In this document: positions 52,463-61,412 of the stretch, piece by piece
How the letters are laid out: each line of letters begins with the position of its first letter
Position numbering within the stretch: position 1 is the first letter of the stretch
Origin: CAJQQY01 sp964564545
Lineage (GTDB): Bacteria; Bacteroidota; Bacteroidia; Chitinophagales; Saprospiraceae
Assembly: GCA_964564545.1 (NCBI GenBank)
Contig: CAZMBP010000011.1
Span: 15,011 to 79,010, forward strand
DNA: 64,000 nt
Reading direction: 5' to 3'
The notes under the pieces: generated by a model
The model's database searches: none
What the model was told of the DNA's origin: nothing
Seen by the model: the letters and a program-made list of their open reading frames with translations, nothing else
Position numbers and translations under genes: made by a program

Positions 52463-53014
52463 AATTAGTTTGTTTTTAAAATTAAAAATTAAAATAGTTC
52501 ACCCTAATCCTAAAGCGTATAGGCAAAGGAATTCTATGGAGAAGTTAGCTCAGCACTTCTCCAAATACAGTTTGTATATTTTCTTTTAATAAAAATTTGG
52601 GATTGGAATTCCCTCAAAAAAAACTCAATAGGTATCAAGGTCAGATGCTTTAAATAGCATCATTACTCCTTTGATATCTATTTTGATTCTAGAAAAAATT
52701 GGTTTCTAAATCCGCTAGAATTTTCTTTTTGTAAATAAATTACGGTTGGTAAGTGTATTGTTATAAAAACAATGGGTTGTGTAATTTTCATTTTGAATTG
52801 CTTTTTGTATTAAAAAATTTAGTTGTAAGTATATTGTTATGGTTTATTGTACAGAGTACACTACTGAGAGTGTTTTAGGTTTTTACAGACATAAATTTTA
52901 AAAGTCTACTGGAAAATTAATAAAATCAATTCGTCTCAAAAAAACCATTAATTCCTTGTTTTTCACTAATTTTATTTCGTTTTAAAATTATTTTGTACTG
53001 ATTATCAATTAGTT
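52463..53014. other. 552-bp intergenic region (divergent promoters)
   Basis: It separates the divergently transcribed barrel gene and the 494-aa gene. It holds a hairpin GGAGAAGT (52538) / ACTTCTCC (52555-52562) in the 5' leader of the minus-strand gene, and a repeat pair TGTATTGTTATAA (52754) and TTTTGAATTGCTTTTT (52791) that also occurs at 48503-48562. A third, weaker TATATTGTTATGG copy follows near 52829. No gene is seen. Confidence 0.5.
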
Positions 53015-54499
53015 ATGATAGAAAAAAATAGTAAAAATTCTATTCTCTGTAAAAGCGCAATTGAAATATTACGTTCTTTTAATAAAACTCAGCTTAAAAA
53101 TTTTCAATCATTTTTAGCTGCTGATTTTTTTGGGATATCGGCTGATGTAAAAAAATTGTTTAAATTAATTCACCCCAAACTCGATGATGAAAACTTTGTC
53201 GGGTTTAAACGAACTACCTTAAAATCTCTTTTTGAAAGAAACGAAAACGATACTCCGATTCTTCTAAGTGCTAAAACTCCGATGAATCTAACTAAGGCAT
53301 TGGAACGTTTTTTAATTATCAAAAAATTAGATCAAGAGGATTTTACTAAAAATCATTTATTGCTAAAATCATATTCTGAACAAGGCCTTCCCGAACTTTT
53401 AAAAAAGACCGCTAAGAAAACGGTGACGCAACTGGGAAAAAATAAAGTATACGATCACTCCTACCACCTCCATAATTTTTTACTTCAAGAAACTATTTAC
53501 CTAGATCCAAATACAGATAAACACCACTTCGAAATTGATAGTCAGTATAAAATGTTCGATCACCTCGACTCATTTTTTTGTATGACAAAATTAAGGTTAG
53601 GCATTGAGATGCACTTACGCAAAAATTTTATCAATGAAGACAAACCTCTTTTTGCTTTAAATGAATCACTCCGCTTTGGTGAAAAACAAACCTCCTTTTA
53701 TTTTCAATTTTATACTCAACTTCTACAATTAGTTCAGGATAAAACATATCAAGAGAATCAATTTGTTTTAACTAAAAATATTTTTAAAAATAATTTAACA
53801 GCATGGAGTCATACAGACCAAAGAATTTTAATTCAATTTTTAATTAATTATATCACCTCTTTTCTTAATCAAGGAAATAGAGAAGTATTGCCGTTGCAAC
53901 TATCACTTTTTCAGTTTGGATTAAAACATGGAATTCTTTTGGATCATAAAAAAATAATGACCTATGCTACTTTTTCCAATATCTTGACGACACATTTGGC
54001 TTGCAAAAAATTTAAAGAATCACATCTGTTTGTCGAGCAATACAACAAATACTTAAACCCTTCCATCCAAAAAAATGCAGTTCAATTTGCTAAAGGCTAT
54101 ATTGCCATGGCACAAAAAGATTTTGTTGCTGCTATCGAGAATTTATCTCTTGTTGATCAAAAATCTGCTATTTCAAAACTTCAAGTAAATTGCTTTTTGT
54201 TACGAAGTAGTCTTGAGCAATACTTGATAGATCCAACTTTTAAACAATTCTTGACCTCGATGATTAACCGATTCCAACACTATGTCAGAAAGAATAAACT
54301 CAATGCTCAGAACAGAAATATTGGATTTCAAAACCTTAGCCTAACGATCAAAAAATTCTACCAAATCATTGAATACTCTACTTCTAAGCAGCAAGAAAAA
54401 TTATCAATGACAGCGTTTCTAACCAATGTAAATGACGATCCAAATCCTATTATGATGAAACCTTGGTTGATCCAAAAAATTCAAGAGCGGTTGAAATAG
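53015..54499 (+). CDS. Large helical protein of unknown function, 494 aa
   Basis: Soluble, almost entirely helical, basic, without signal or TM. The N-terminus IEILRSFNKTQLKNFQSFLAADFFG and the FGLKHGILLD ... YIAMAQKDFVAAIENLSLV stretches suggest repeated helical hairpins, TPR-like in the second half. Similar long helical proteins are common and uncharacterised in Saprospiria. It is a single gene; the stop is 50 bp from the convergent small peptide ORF. Confidence 0.7.
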   Translation: MIEKNSKNSILCKSAIEILRSFNKTQLKNFQSFLAADFFGISADVKKLFKLIHPKLDDENFVGFKRTTLKSLFERNENDTPILLSAKTPMNLTKALERFLIIKKLDQEDFTKNHLLLKSYSEQGLPELLKKTAKKTVTQLGKNKVYDHSYHLHNFLLQETIYLDPNTDKHHFEIDSQYKMFDHLDSFFCMTKLRLGIEMHLRKNFINEDKPLFALNESLRFGEKQTSFYFQFYTQLLQLVQDKTYQENQFVLTKNIFKNNLTAWSHTDQRILIQFLINYITSFLNQGNREVLPLQLSLFQFGLKHGILLDHKKIMTYATFSNILTTHLACKKFKESHLFVEQYNKYLNPSIQKNAVQFAKGYIAMAQKDFVAAIENLSLVDQKSAISKLQVNCFLLRSSLEQYLIDPTFKQFLTSMINRFQHYVRKNKLNAQNRNIGFQNLSLTIKKFYQIIEYSTSKQQEKLSMTAFLTNVNDDPNPIMMKPWLIQKIQERLK

Positions 54500-54548
54500 G
54501 AAGTGATCTTCTTTTAGAATCACTTCCTATTTTCCTAGAACAACTTCT

Positions 54549-54671
54549 TTATATAATTATAATGTCCTCTGAGACTGTCCCACCTTTGATTTTGGATTTT
54601 TTCGATTTTGTTAAAATTGTTCCTGGCGAATTTTTAAAATCCTTGATTGTTTTTTTAGTACTTCTTTTCAT
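54549..54671 (-). CDS. Candidate 40-aa Lys-rich peptide with GG motif
   Basis: ATG at 54671 to TAA at 54549. The peptide begins MKRSTKKTIKDFKN, has ten Lys, a KIKGG motif at 27-31 and a nine-residue tail TVSEDIIII. The layout (charged leader, double Gly, short tail) resembles small precursor peptides of Bacteroidota, in which cleavage occurs after GG. No modification enzyme or exporter is nearby. The TPR-CHAT protease gene starts 467 bp away in the divergent direction. It could also be a chance frame. Confidence 0.3.
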   Translation of the reverse strand: MKRSTKKTIKDFKNSPGTILTKSKKSKIKGGTVSEDIIII

Positions 54672-55137
54672 GACACAACATTTTAGTTGATTAAGAAATT
54701 GGGTTCAAAAAATCTCGCATTGGGAAATTACTTTCCAATCGCGGGACCCTTTGGTATCACTTCCTGTTGTGTCGTTCTGCAGTTTGTCACAATAGTTATG
54801 GACCTCTATCTCTGACTTTATAAAGCTTTTGAGTCTTTGATTTTCGAGGCGAATACACAAAGTATGGACAGGGACGTACTGTTACATTTCAGCACATCTT
54901 CTGATTCATTTCTACTTTTGTGAATTGCTTTTTTTATAAAAATTCTATTCCTCTCTTTTCATCCTTCTTTCTATTTATCCTTTATCGTAGCAGAATTAAA
55001 AGCGTTCGTTTTTTTTAATTTTTTTTTAAAATATTTTTTTTTAGGTTTTTAAAACCCTTTCTTTACCCTTGAGAAAACAATGAAATTGTTCAAGAAATAA
55101 AATTGTATTTCACTTACATTTTCCTAAAAAACATACG
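54662..55137. other. Gene-poor region upstream of the TPR-CHAT gene
   Basis: TGACACAACA (54671-54680) pairs with TGTTGTGTCG (54765-54774). Inside these arms lies a smaller imperfect stem (CGCATTGGGAAA / TTTCCAATCGCG, 54716-54745). The composition between 54700 and 54900 is less A/T-rich than its surroundings. It could be the 5' leader of the peptide transcript, a structured RNA, or a decayed mobile element. The last 200 bp presumably hold the CHAT gene promoter. Confidence 0.4.
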
Positions 55138-57873
55138 ATGACCTACTCTCTCCAGACCATGATGCTCTGTATTATTCTATTATTTTTTTCTTGCCAAGAG
55201 GATTCCACCTCGTCAGATATTCCCCCCCACTTAATTGATATTCATCAACAGTTATTAAAAATAGATACGATCTATCATCAAAATACTGAAAGCAAATTTC
55301 AGCCTGAAGTACTCCAAATGCTTGAAAATAATCTAGCTAAAATGGATACGATGGACTTACGTGGATATGAATTTTTAAAGGCTAGAGCATTAAAATTGAA
55401 ATCAGTTGACTTGTACAATCAAGGAGGAATTGAGGCAGCTTTTAAAATATATAAAGATGTAGAAGTATTGTTACAAAACTTGCCTTCTAACGAATTCGTA
55501 CTGATAGAGAAAGCGGAAAATTCAAATTTGCTAGGACTGTATTATCAACTTATTTTAAAAAATTATGGACTTGCAGAAGATTATCATCAAAAATATTTTA
55601 AATATTGTAAGGAACTAAATGTAACCAAAGAGATGATTATCGCTCAAATTAATCTGGGAGGATTATATAAAGATATTCAACAATATGATAAAGCAGAGCA
55701 AGCATATTCAATAGCTGATAGTCTTTGGAAAATAGTGGACATTGAGCCACGAGATTCTATAAATTATCTTGGCTATTACTTTGGGCAATCTAATTATTTA
55801 AGAGATTTGGGAAGAGCTCAATTTCGATTAGGTGAAATAAAAACTGCTCAACGTTATTATGATAAATCTGTTAAAAAAAGCCATTTTATAACAGGTGAAT
55901 TAGATAAACTAAACCAAATCAAGGTAGCTCCTTATCAATCTGCCAACGATAATGGAATTGGTCTGACTTATCTTTATCAAGAAGATAGTTTAGCATTAGC
56001 AGATAGTTCGCTCTATTATTTTAAAAGAGCAAAATCAAGACTTGATATTTTTCCTGAAAATTACCCACAAAAGAAAATTGAACTTTTGGGAAAAATTGCT
56101 TTGGGTTATAGCCTTACCAATGACTGCCAATCTGCACAAAACAGTATAGATCAAGGAATGAAATTGTTGACTGGGGAGTTAGTTTGGTCTGGTAATAAAT
56201 ATCCAAATATCCTGAGTTCTGAAGTAAATATATTTGCTCGATTATCTTACCGTCAAGCGAAGGTTTGGAAAATTTGTGGACAAAAATCAGATAATGTTCT
56301 ACAATTGGATAACAGTTTGCAACAATACATTTACGTATTGTCTTATTTGGAAAAAATTAGAACAGATTATCCTTCTCAAGTTGCCATGGAAGCCAATGGA
56401 ATTATTTTTTCAGATTATGCGAACGAGGCCATTCAAGTTGCTTTACTATTAAAAGATCTGACCAAAGAAGAAAAATACACTTCGATTGCATTTGAATTAT
56501 CCGAGAAAGTAAAAAGTTTTTTGCTTCGAAATGTAGCTTCATTTGAATTGGCTCAAATAAATTATAGTGGAAGGAAAAAAGAACTGTGGGAGAAAGAGCA
56601 AAATTTTAAAAACCAAATAATTGATCTGGAAGTCAAAAATATAAATGACCAAATGTATGGAGATTCTCTAATTTTAATTCGACGGTTATATGCGGATTTT
56701 ATAGAGGAATTAAAAAATGCTGACTTAAATTCTATTAACTATAGTTATTACCTCGATAGATTTAATCATGAAATTCCTTCGATAGATTATATCCAAAATA
56801 GTATTTTAAAAGAGAAAGAGGCTCTAATTGAATATCAATGGATTAGTAATAAAATTGTTGCTTTTGTCATTTCAAAAAATGAAATTAATACCATTGAAAT
56901 AAAAATCCCTGAAGGGTTTTATCAAACTATTTTTAAATATTCCGAAAGTATCAAAGAGAATACTCCTCACTTCGAGCAGAGCTCACAAGAATTATATCAA
57001 ATTATTTTCAAACCACTTCTACCCTATTTGGGTAATGTGACTGATTTGATTATTATCAGAGATAAGGGTTTGAATAATGTAGTTTTCGAAACTTTATTGA
57101 CGAAGAAATATATGGATAACTGGAAAGGAGAGGCATACTTAATGGATAATTATAACATGGTGTACACGTACTCTTTGGCAAGTAAGGTAGCGATGGATCA
57201 ACTCCAAAAGAGTAAATCCAAACCTCAATATGAAATGGGTGTTTTTGTTGCTTACCCTGATGAAGAGAATGATTTAGGTAATTGGGGATGTGGAGGAAAC
57301 GCTCAACTTTCGTCAATGGAAAATGCGATGAGAAAATTCACTCAATCAAAATTTGATTCGACAGAATTACTTTTTCCAACTAGAGCAAGTGCTACTCTTT
57401 TTAAAGAAAAAGGAATCAATTGTAAAATTTCGCATTTCATTTTACATGGATGTTTTTTAGAGGAAAATCATCCACTTACTAATTTTTTGCAATTCACGCC
57501 TAATGAAAAAGAGGATGGAAGATTGACCATCGCTGACATTTATAATCTTCAGTTGAAAAATCAATTGGCTGTTTTGAGTAGTTGTAAAACGGCTGATGGA
57601 CTGCAACGAGGCAATGAAGGATTGCAAAGCATTGCTCGAGCTTTTTATTATTCTGGGTGTCCTACGGTGGTGGCAGCGATGGATAATTTAGAAGATGAAC
57701 CTACTTCTATTTTACTGAGTTACTTTTATCAAAATGTACGTGCAGGGGATAAAATTCACGAAGCGTTAAATAAAGCGAAAAAGAGTTATCTGAAAGAAGC
57801 GAGTGCTAAAACTGCTCATCCAAAATATTGGGCAAATATTATTTGTATCGGAAATACTGATCCATTATTCTAA
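55138..57873 (+). CDS. Lipoprotein TPR-CHAT protease
   Basis: 911 aa. The lipoprotein signal ends at LFFSC19, followed by acidic residues (QEDSTSSD), as in surface- or outer-membrane-sorted lipoproteins. About ten TPR-like helical hairpins occupy 30-480, then a coiled-coil region, then the C-terminal CHAT domain (about 590-911). The caspase-like dyad is intact: His770 in HFILHG and Cys816 in LSSCKT. Downstream family motifs GNEGLQSIARAFYYSGCPTVVAAM and HPKYWANIICIGN are present. CHAT proteases cleave partner proteins on a signal. Its last 9 bp overlap the convergent TM protein gene. The sigma factor next door suggests a signalling role. Confidence 0.9.
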   Translation: MTYSLQTMMLCIILLFFSCQEDSTSSDIPPHLIDIHQQLLKIDTIYHQNTESKFQPEVLQMLENNLAKMDTMDLRGYEFLKARALKLKSVDLYNQGGIEAAFKIYKDVEVLLQNLPSNEFVLIEKAENSNLLGLYYQLILKNYGLAEDYHQKYFKYCKELNVTKEMIIAQINLGGLYKDIQQYDKAEQAYSIADSLWKIVDIEPRDSINYLGYYFGQSNYLRDLGRAQFRLGEIKTAQRYYDKSVKKSHFITGELDKLNQIKVAPYQSANDNGIGLTYLYQEDSLALADSSLYYFKRAKSRLDIFPENYPQKKIELLGKIALGYSLTNDCQSAQNSIDQGMKLLTGELVWSGNKYPNILSSEVNIFARLSYRQAKVWKICGQKSDNVLQLDNSLQQYIYVLSYLEKIRTDYPSQVAMEANGIIFSDYANEAIQVALLLKDLTKEEKYTSIAFELSEKVKSFLLRNVASFELAQINYSGRKKELWEKEQNFKNQIIDLEVKNINDQMYGDSLILIRRLYADFIEELKNADLNSINYSYYLDRFNHEIPSIDYIQNSILKEKEALIEYQWISNKIVAFVISKNEINTIEIKIPEGFYQTIFKYSESIKENTPHFEQSSQELYQIIFKPLLPYLGNVTDLIIIRDKGLNNVVFETLLTKKYMDNWKGEAYLMDNYNMVYTYSLASKVAMDQLQKSKSKPQYEMGVFVAYPDEENDLGNWGCGGNAQLSSMENAMRKFTQSKFDSTELLFPTRASATLFKEKGINCKISHFILHGCFLEENHPLTNFLQFTPNEKEDGRLTIADIYNLQLKNQLAVLSSCKTADGLQRGNEGLQSIARAFYYSGCPTVVAAMDNLEDEPTSILLSYFYQNVRAGDKIHEALNKAKKSYLKEASAKTAHPKYWANIICIGNTDPLF

Positions 57874-58605
57874 GAAATCTGCATCTTCTGGTTCGAGGTT
57901 TGATGGTTGAATTCTATATTTTTCCATCAGGACTTTCGCTTCTTTGACTTGCCCCGCTCGAAGGTTGGCCACAATTAATAGGTACGGAATTTTATTGTTA
58001 TAATTTTTCCCATTATTCAAAGTGGCTTCTGTACAGGTTAAATGTTCAATGGCTTTTTCATACTCATTTGTTCTATAAAGATAAATGGCACCGAGGTAAA
58101 AATTGATTTCATTATAATCGCAAAGTTCAGCTCCAGCTTTTACTTTTTTATCCAAAAAATCATTAAAAGCAGGGATTGCTTCAAGATATTTTTTTTCTCT
58201 AAATGCATTTCTTCCATCATCATCAGCACCGGCTGTGTTCAAATCAATCATTGCTCCATCCACTATTTCATTCATTGCTTTTTCATCTTTTTCTGATAAA
58301 AATTCTGACTCATTTCCTATAGTTTGAACAAGCCCAAATGCACCAATTAATAAAATAAAAATAGCTGCTATTTGAATTATCCTTGTCGAAATACGCTTAG
58401 AAGATGGTTCCCTTTGAGTTTTTAATCTTTGTTTAATATCTGTTTTTCGATTTTCTTTCGCTGCTTTTCGAATAGCCAACTCTGAAGCTAGACCTTCCAT
58501 TAAATCAGAATTTTTTTCTAAATCTTGATCAAAATCTTTTACTTCTTCAGTACTCATTTCCCGATTTAAAAATCGTTGAATTCTATTATAGGTGGATTCT
58601 TTCAT
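57865..58605 (-). CDS. Transmembrane anti-sigma-like protein with periplasmic TPRs
   Basis: 246 aa. The cytoplasmic N-terminal part (MKESTYNRIQRFLNREMS-x4-VKDFDQDLEKNSDL) is the short helical form found at the N-terminus of Bacteroidota anti-sigma proteins; there is no zinc-binding motif. One TM helix (76-95) follows, and then two to three TPR-like hairpins (about 125-230: YLEAIPAFNDFLDK, EYEKAIEHLTCTEAT) outside the membrane. Its ATG overlaps the sigma gene stop by 4 bp. It overlaps the CHAT gene 3' end by 9 bp. It could be the tether of the sigma factor and the substrate of the CHAT protease; both are inference. Confidence 0.7.
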   Translation of the reverse strand: MKESTYNRIQRFLNREMSTEEVKDFDQDLEKNSDLMEGLASELAIRKAAKENRKTDIKQRLKTQREPSSKRISTRIIQIAAIFILLIGAFGLVQTIGNESEFLSEKDEKAMNEIVDGAMIDLNTAGADDDGRNAFREKKYLEAIPAFNDFLDKKVKAGAELCDYNEINFYLGAIYLYRTNEYEKAIEHLTCTEATLNNGKNYNNKIPYLLIVANLRAGQVKEAKVLMEKYRIQPSNLEPEDADFLE

Positions 58606-59456
58606 GTTTCAATTTTTTTCACTTCGTTCCAAAATGCTCTAAGTTTTTCCATACAACGAAATCGTTTTCCTCGAATTGAGTCTGCTGTTTTACCTTGCAC
58701 TTCTGCCAATACTTTTGCGGGAATTTCTTTTAAATAATAAGTGTCAATTTTTTGATGGCAATCTGGATTTTTTCTTTCGAATTTTTTTAAAATAAACCTA
58801 AGTTCCTCTATATCATATTTTGAAAAAGTATTTTTTAACCTTTCAAAAGAATTAAGTTGTGTCAGCAAATCTTCGTCATCTCCATTCCAAACTTGATGAG
58901 CAGGATTTGGATTTCTTCGATAATCATTGATGCATTCATTTCTAAAAAGTAGATTGAAAAATGTTTTTAACGTCCCTCTTTGTTCGAATCCATTTACTTG
59001 GATCCTTTGGAAAAAATTAATAAAAGCATCTGCAAAAGCATCAATTCTTTTTTCTTCATCAGGAACTAATCTTTTAAATTCTCTAAGCTGAGGTAATCCT
59101 GAAAAACGAAAAAAAAGATAGCTTTCAGTATGATTTAATACTGTTAGATCATGGGTTTGAATCAGTTGGATGATTTCAAAATCTAGATGTCGTTCAAATG
59201 AATTTAGGATTAATTGTTCAGGGAGTGGAGGGTTTTTCACTAAATTTTTAAAAGCCTTTTCAAAAGATGTTTCCGTCTCCTGAGGATCTTTTAGGTTTTT
59301 GAAAAAATACTTTTTAGGGGAGGATTTAAGATCTTGTAAATGAAGTTTTTGAATGAAATACTTTCGCAGCTGATTCCACTTACGTTCATTTCCAGAAAGT
59401 AACAGTTCTCTTAAATCTGATTCAGTTAATTTTTTTTTGAAAAAAATATTCATCAA
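58602..59456 (-). CDS. Sigma-70 family (ECF-like) sigma factor with N-terminal extension
   Basis: 284 aa. A region-2-like segment lies at about 140-185 (FADAFINFFQRIQVNGFE, then LKTFFNLLFRNECINDYRR) and a region-4-like helix-turn-helix at about 230-280 (YYLKEIPAKVLAEVQGKTADSIRGKRFRCMEKL). About 130 N-terminal residues form an extra helical domain not found in standard ECF factors. The motif match is moderate because the family is divergent. It is translationally coupled to the TM anti-sigma-like gene. The start could be the first or second Met. Confidence 0.75.
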   Translation of the reverse strand: MMNIFFKKKLTESDLRELLLSGNERKWNQLRKYFIQKLHLQDLKSSPKKYFFKNLKDPQETETSFEKAFKNLVKNPPLPEQLILNSFERHLDFEIIQLIQTHDLTVLNHTESYLFFRFSGLPQLREFKRLVPDEEKRIDAFADAFINFFQRIQVNGFEQRGTLKTFFNLLFRNECINDYRRNPNPAHQVWNGDDEDLLTQLNSFERLKNTFSKYDIEELRFILKKFERKNPDCHQKIDTYYLKEIPAKVLAEVQGKTADSIRGKRFRCMEKLRAFWNEVKKIET

Positions 59457-59589
59457 TGTATGTCTTGCTCGTAGTAGTTCGGAAAAGTATGTTTTCTCTT
59501 AAAATATAAAACAATGTAAAATAGATTAAATAAATGGGGAATAAAATTATACAGATGAATTTGTATAGCAACCGTCAACCGTCCAAAAA

Positions 59590-61302
59590 TTACTCCTCCG
59601 AAAACATCCCCATAAACTCTCCAAATGCACCCATTCCTCCTTCAATACTTAGATCCCCTTTGGCCATCGCCAACTTCGCATTCCGAACCTTGGCCACAAT
59701 TTCTTTCCAAATACTAGAAGTAGTCGAAATCGTCAAATCTGGATTTTCCAAAGCAAACGACTGAATTTCCGCTACCCCTTTTCGAATATGTACTGTCCAT
59801 TTTTCACCAGTATCTGTAAAGTTAAAAACCGCTTTTTTATCATAAGTAATACTCTTCTCTGGAACCAATTTTACCGACATAGCATTAAACATGGCCTCCA
59901 ACGGAATCTGATGAATCATCTTTAAAGATCCCTTACTATCAATGGACGCTAATTCTCCTTTTGTTTCCAAGGCCTGACTCAAATAATAATTTCGGGCATT
60001 TGGATTAGATTGTTTTTCGCCTAAGGCAATCAAACATGCTCTACGTAAGTCATTGATTTTTGGATCATCTGGAGACAATGTTTTGAGGTAATCTGTTAGT
60101 TCCAAGGCCCATTGATATTCCTCATTCTCGATGGCAGAAATAGTATTATCCAAAAGCTGTTGTTGCCCTCCGGCAAGGGCTGCCATTTTCTCTGCTTTTT
60201 CTTTTACGGGAAGCGGAAGCAGGGTGGAAGAATTCCCATCAAACCAACCTAAGTAACCACTAAAAATACTTTTTACGGACCAATCCACTCTTCCATAAAA
60301 TTCTTGTAAAAAAGGTGACGCACTTAAATGTTCAGGTAAAATAACTTTCTCCGCCAACTCATCTGGTGTCAATCCTTTATTGATATTTCGAATCGTTTGA
60401 TCATGTACAAACTGAATCGCATCTCGGTAGTCTCGCAGAATCCCTTGGACCTTTTCAGCACCTTTGATCGGTTGAGTATGACTTGGTATTAAAATTTCTG
60501 GATTTAAAAAACGCATCTTATCTAAACTCGATGACCACATTTTTACATCTCGATAGGAGGTTCCTCGAATCGTATAAAGATTTGGAAAGGCTTTATAAAT
60601 ATTATCTCCGGGCAATAAGATTTTACGATCTGCTATCCACACAAATAACTGGTCATTCGTTTCTCCTGGCGCATGAATTAATTTTAATTTAACACCTTCG
60701 ACTTCTACCTCCAACTCATCTTTAAAAGTAACGGTTGGTCGCAACAAGGATCGAGTGGTGTTTTCATTAGCATCTAACCTTGGACCAATGCCACAATTGA
60801 TATGAGCATCATTATCCAAACTAGTTCCAAACATGCGCGAGCTGCGCGTTCCAATGATGGGTCGCACCACATTCAATAATCGATCAATATAATAATTGGT
60901 TAACTCGTGAGAATAAATTTCAGGATTGTCCTCCCCTGCCATTGTTCCTGCCCCAAAAATATGATCGGCATGATTGTGCGTATAAATTAAAGCTTTGATT
61001 GGCTTAGTACTAATTTTATTAAACGCTGCTTTTACTTTCGCTGCTGACTCGTTACTTTCCATACAATCAACAATAATATTTCCTTCATCTCCTTCAATTA
61101 AAATTGAATTGGCTAGTCCAAATCCTATCGCAACATGCACTCCTTCCACAACCTCAATTACTTCAGGTTTGATAAATTCTTCCGTGTGTTTTACTAATGC
61201 CTCAACCGAGGAAACTGGCTTTTCAAAAGTAATATTTTCCTTTTTTGATTGGCAAGAGAACATAAAAGTTAGGAGCAGAAATAAACTTAATTGGTTTTTC
61301 AT
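59590..61302 (-). CDS. Lipoprotein alkylsulfatase (metallo-beta-lactamase fold)
   Basis: 570 aa. The lipoprotein signal ends at FSC17. The MBL motif H109-N-H111-A-D113-H114 binds two zinc ions, followed by the alkylsulfatase dimerisation domain (about 350-440) and a C-terminal SCP2-like domain (about 450-560) that gathers hydrophobic chains. This is the SdsA1/BDS1-type architecture for alkyl sulfate hydrolysis, a little shorter than the roughly 650 aa norm. Located at the membrane or outer surface. It is divergent from the glycosyltransferase gene with about 110 bp between the starts. Confidence 0.9.
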   Translation of the reverse strand: MKNQLSLFLLLTFMFSCQSKKENITFEKPVSSVEALVKHTEEFIKPEVIEVVEGVHVAIGFGLANSILIEGDEGNIIVDCMESNESAAKVKAAFNKISTKPIKALIYTHNHADHIFGAGTMAGEDNPEIYSHELTNYYIDRLLNVVRPIIGTRSSRMFGTSLDNDAHINCGIGPRLDANENTTRSLLRPTVTFKDELEVEVEGVKLKLIHAPGETNDQLFVWIADRKILLPGDNIYKAFPNLYTIRGTSYRDVKMWSSSLDKMRFLNPEILIPSHTQPIKGAEKVQGILRDYRDAIQFVHDQTIRNINKGLTPDELAEKVILPEHLSASPFLQEFYGRVDWSVKSIFSGYLGWFDGNSSTLLPLPVKEKAEKMAALAGGQQQLLDNTISAIENEEYQWALELTDYLKTLSPDDPKINDLRRACLIALGEKQSNPNARNYYLSQALETKGELASIDSKGSLKMIHQIPLEAMFNAMSVKLVPEKSITYDKKAVFNFTDTGEKWTVHIRKGVAEIQSFALENPDLTISTTSSIWKEIVAKVRNAKLAMAKGDLSIEGGMGAFGEFMGMFSEE

Positions 61303-61412
61303 TTTTGATTGTTTTTACAAATATAAAATAGACTTTGTTCTAAAGGACTTTGTAGGAGAAAAAATGCTATTTTTTTTTGCAAAGAAGTTCTTACTTTTGG
61401 TTTCCGAAATTG

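Noticed and set aside
54463..54690. 75-codon plus-strand open frame downstream of the 494-aa gene
   Set aside because: It overlaps the end of that gene and is antisense to the 40-aa peptide ORF, with hydrophobic low-complexity content.
54662..54790. Insertion sequence end
   Set aside because: The arms are short, no transposase fragment is visible, and the element is not repeated elsewhere in the window.
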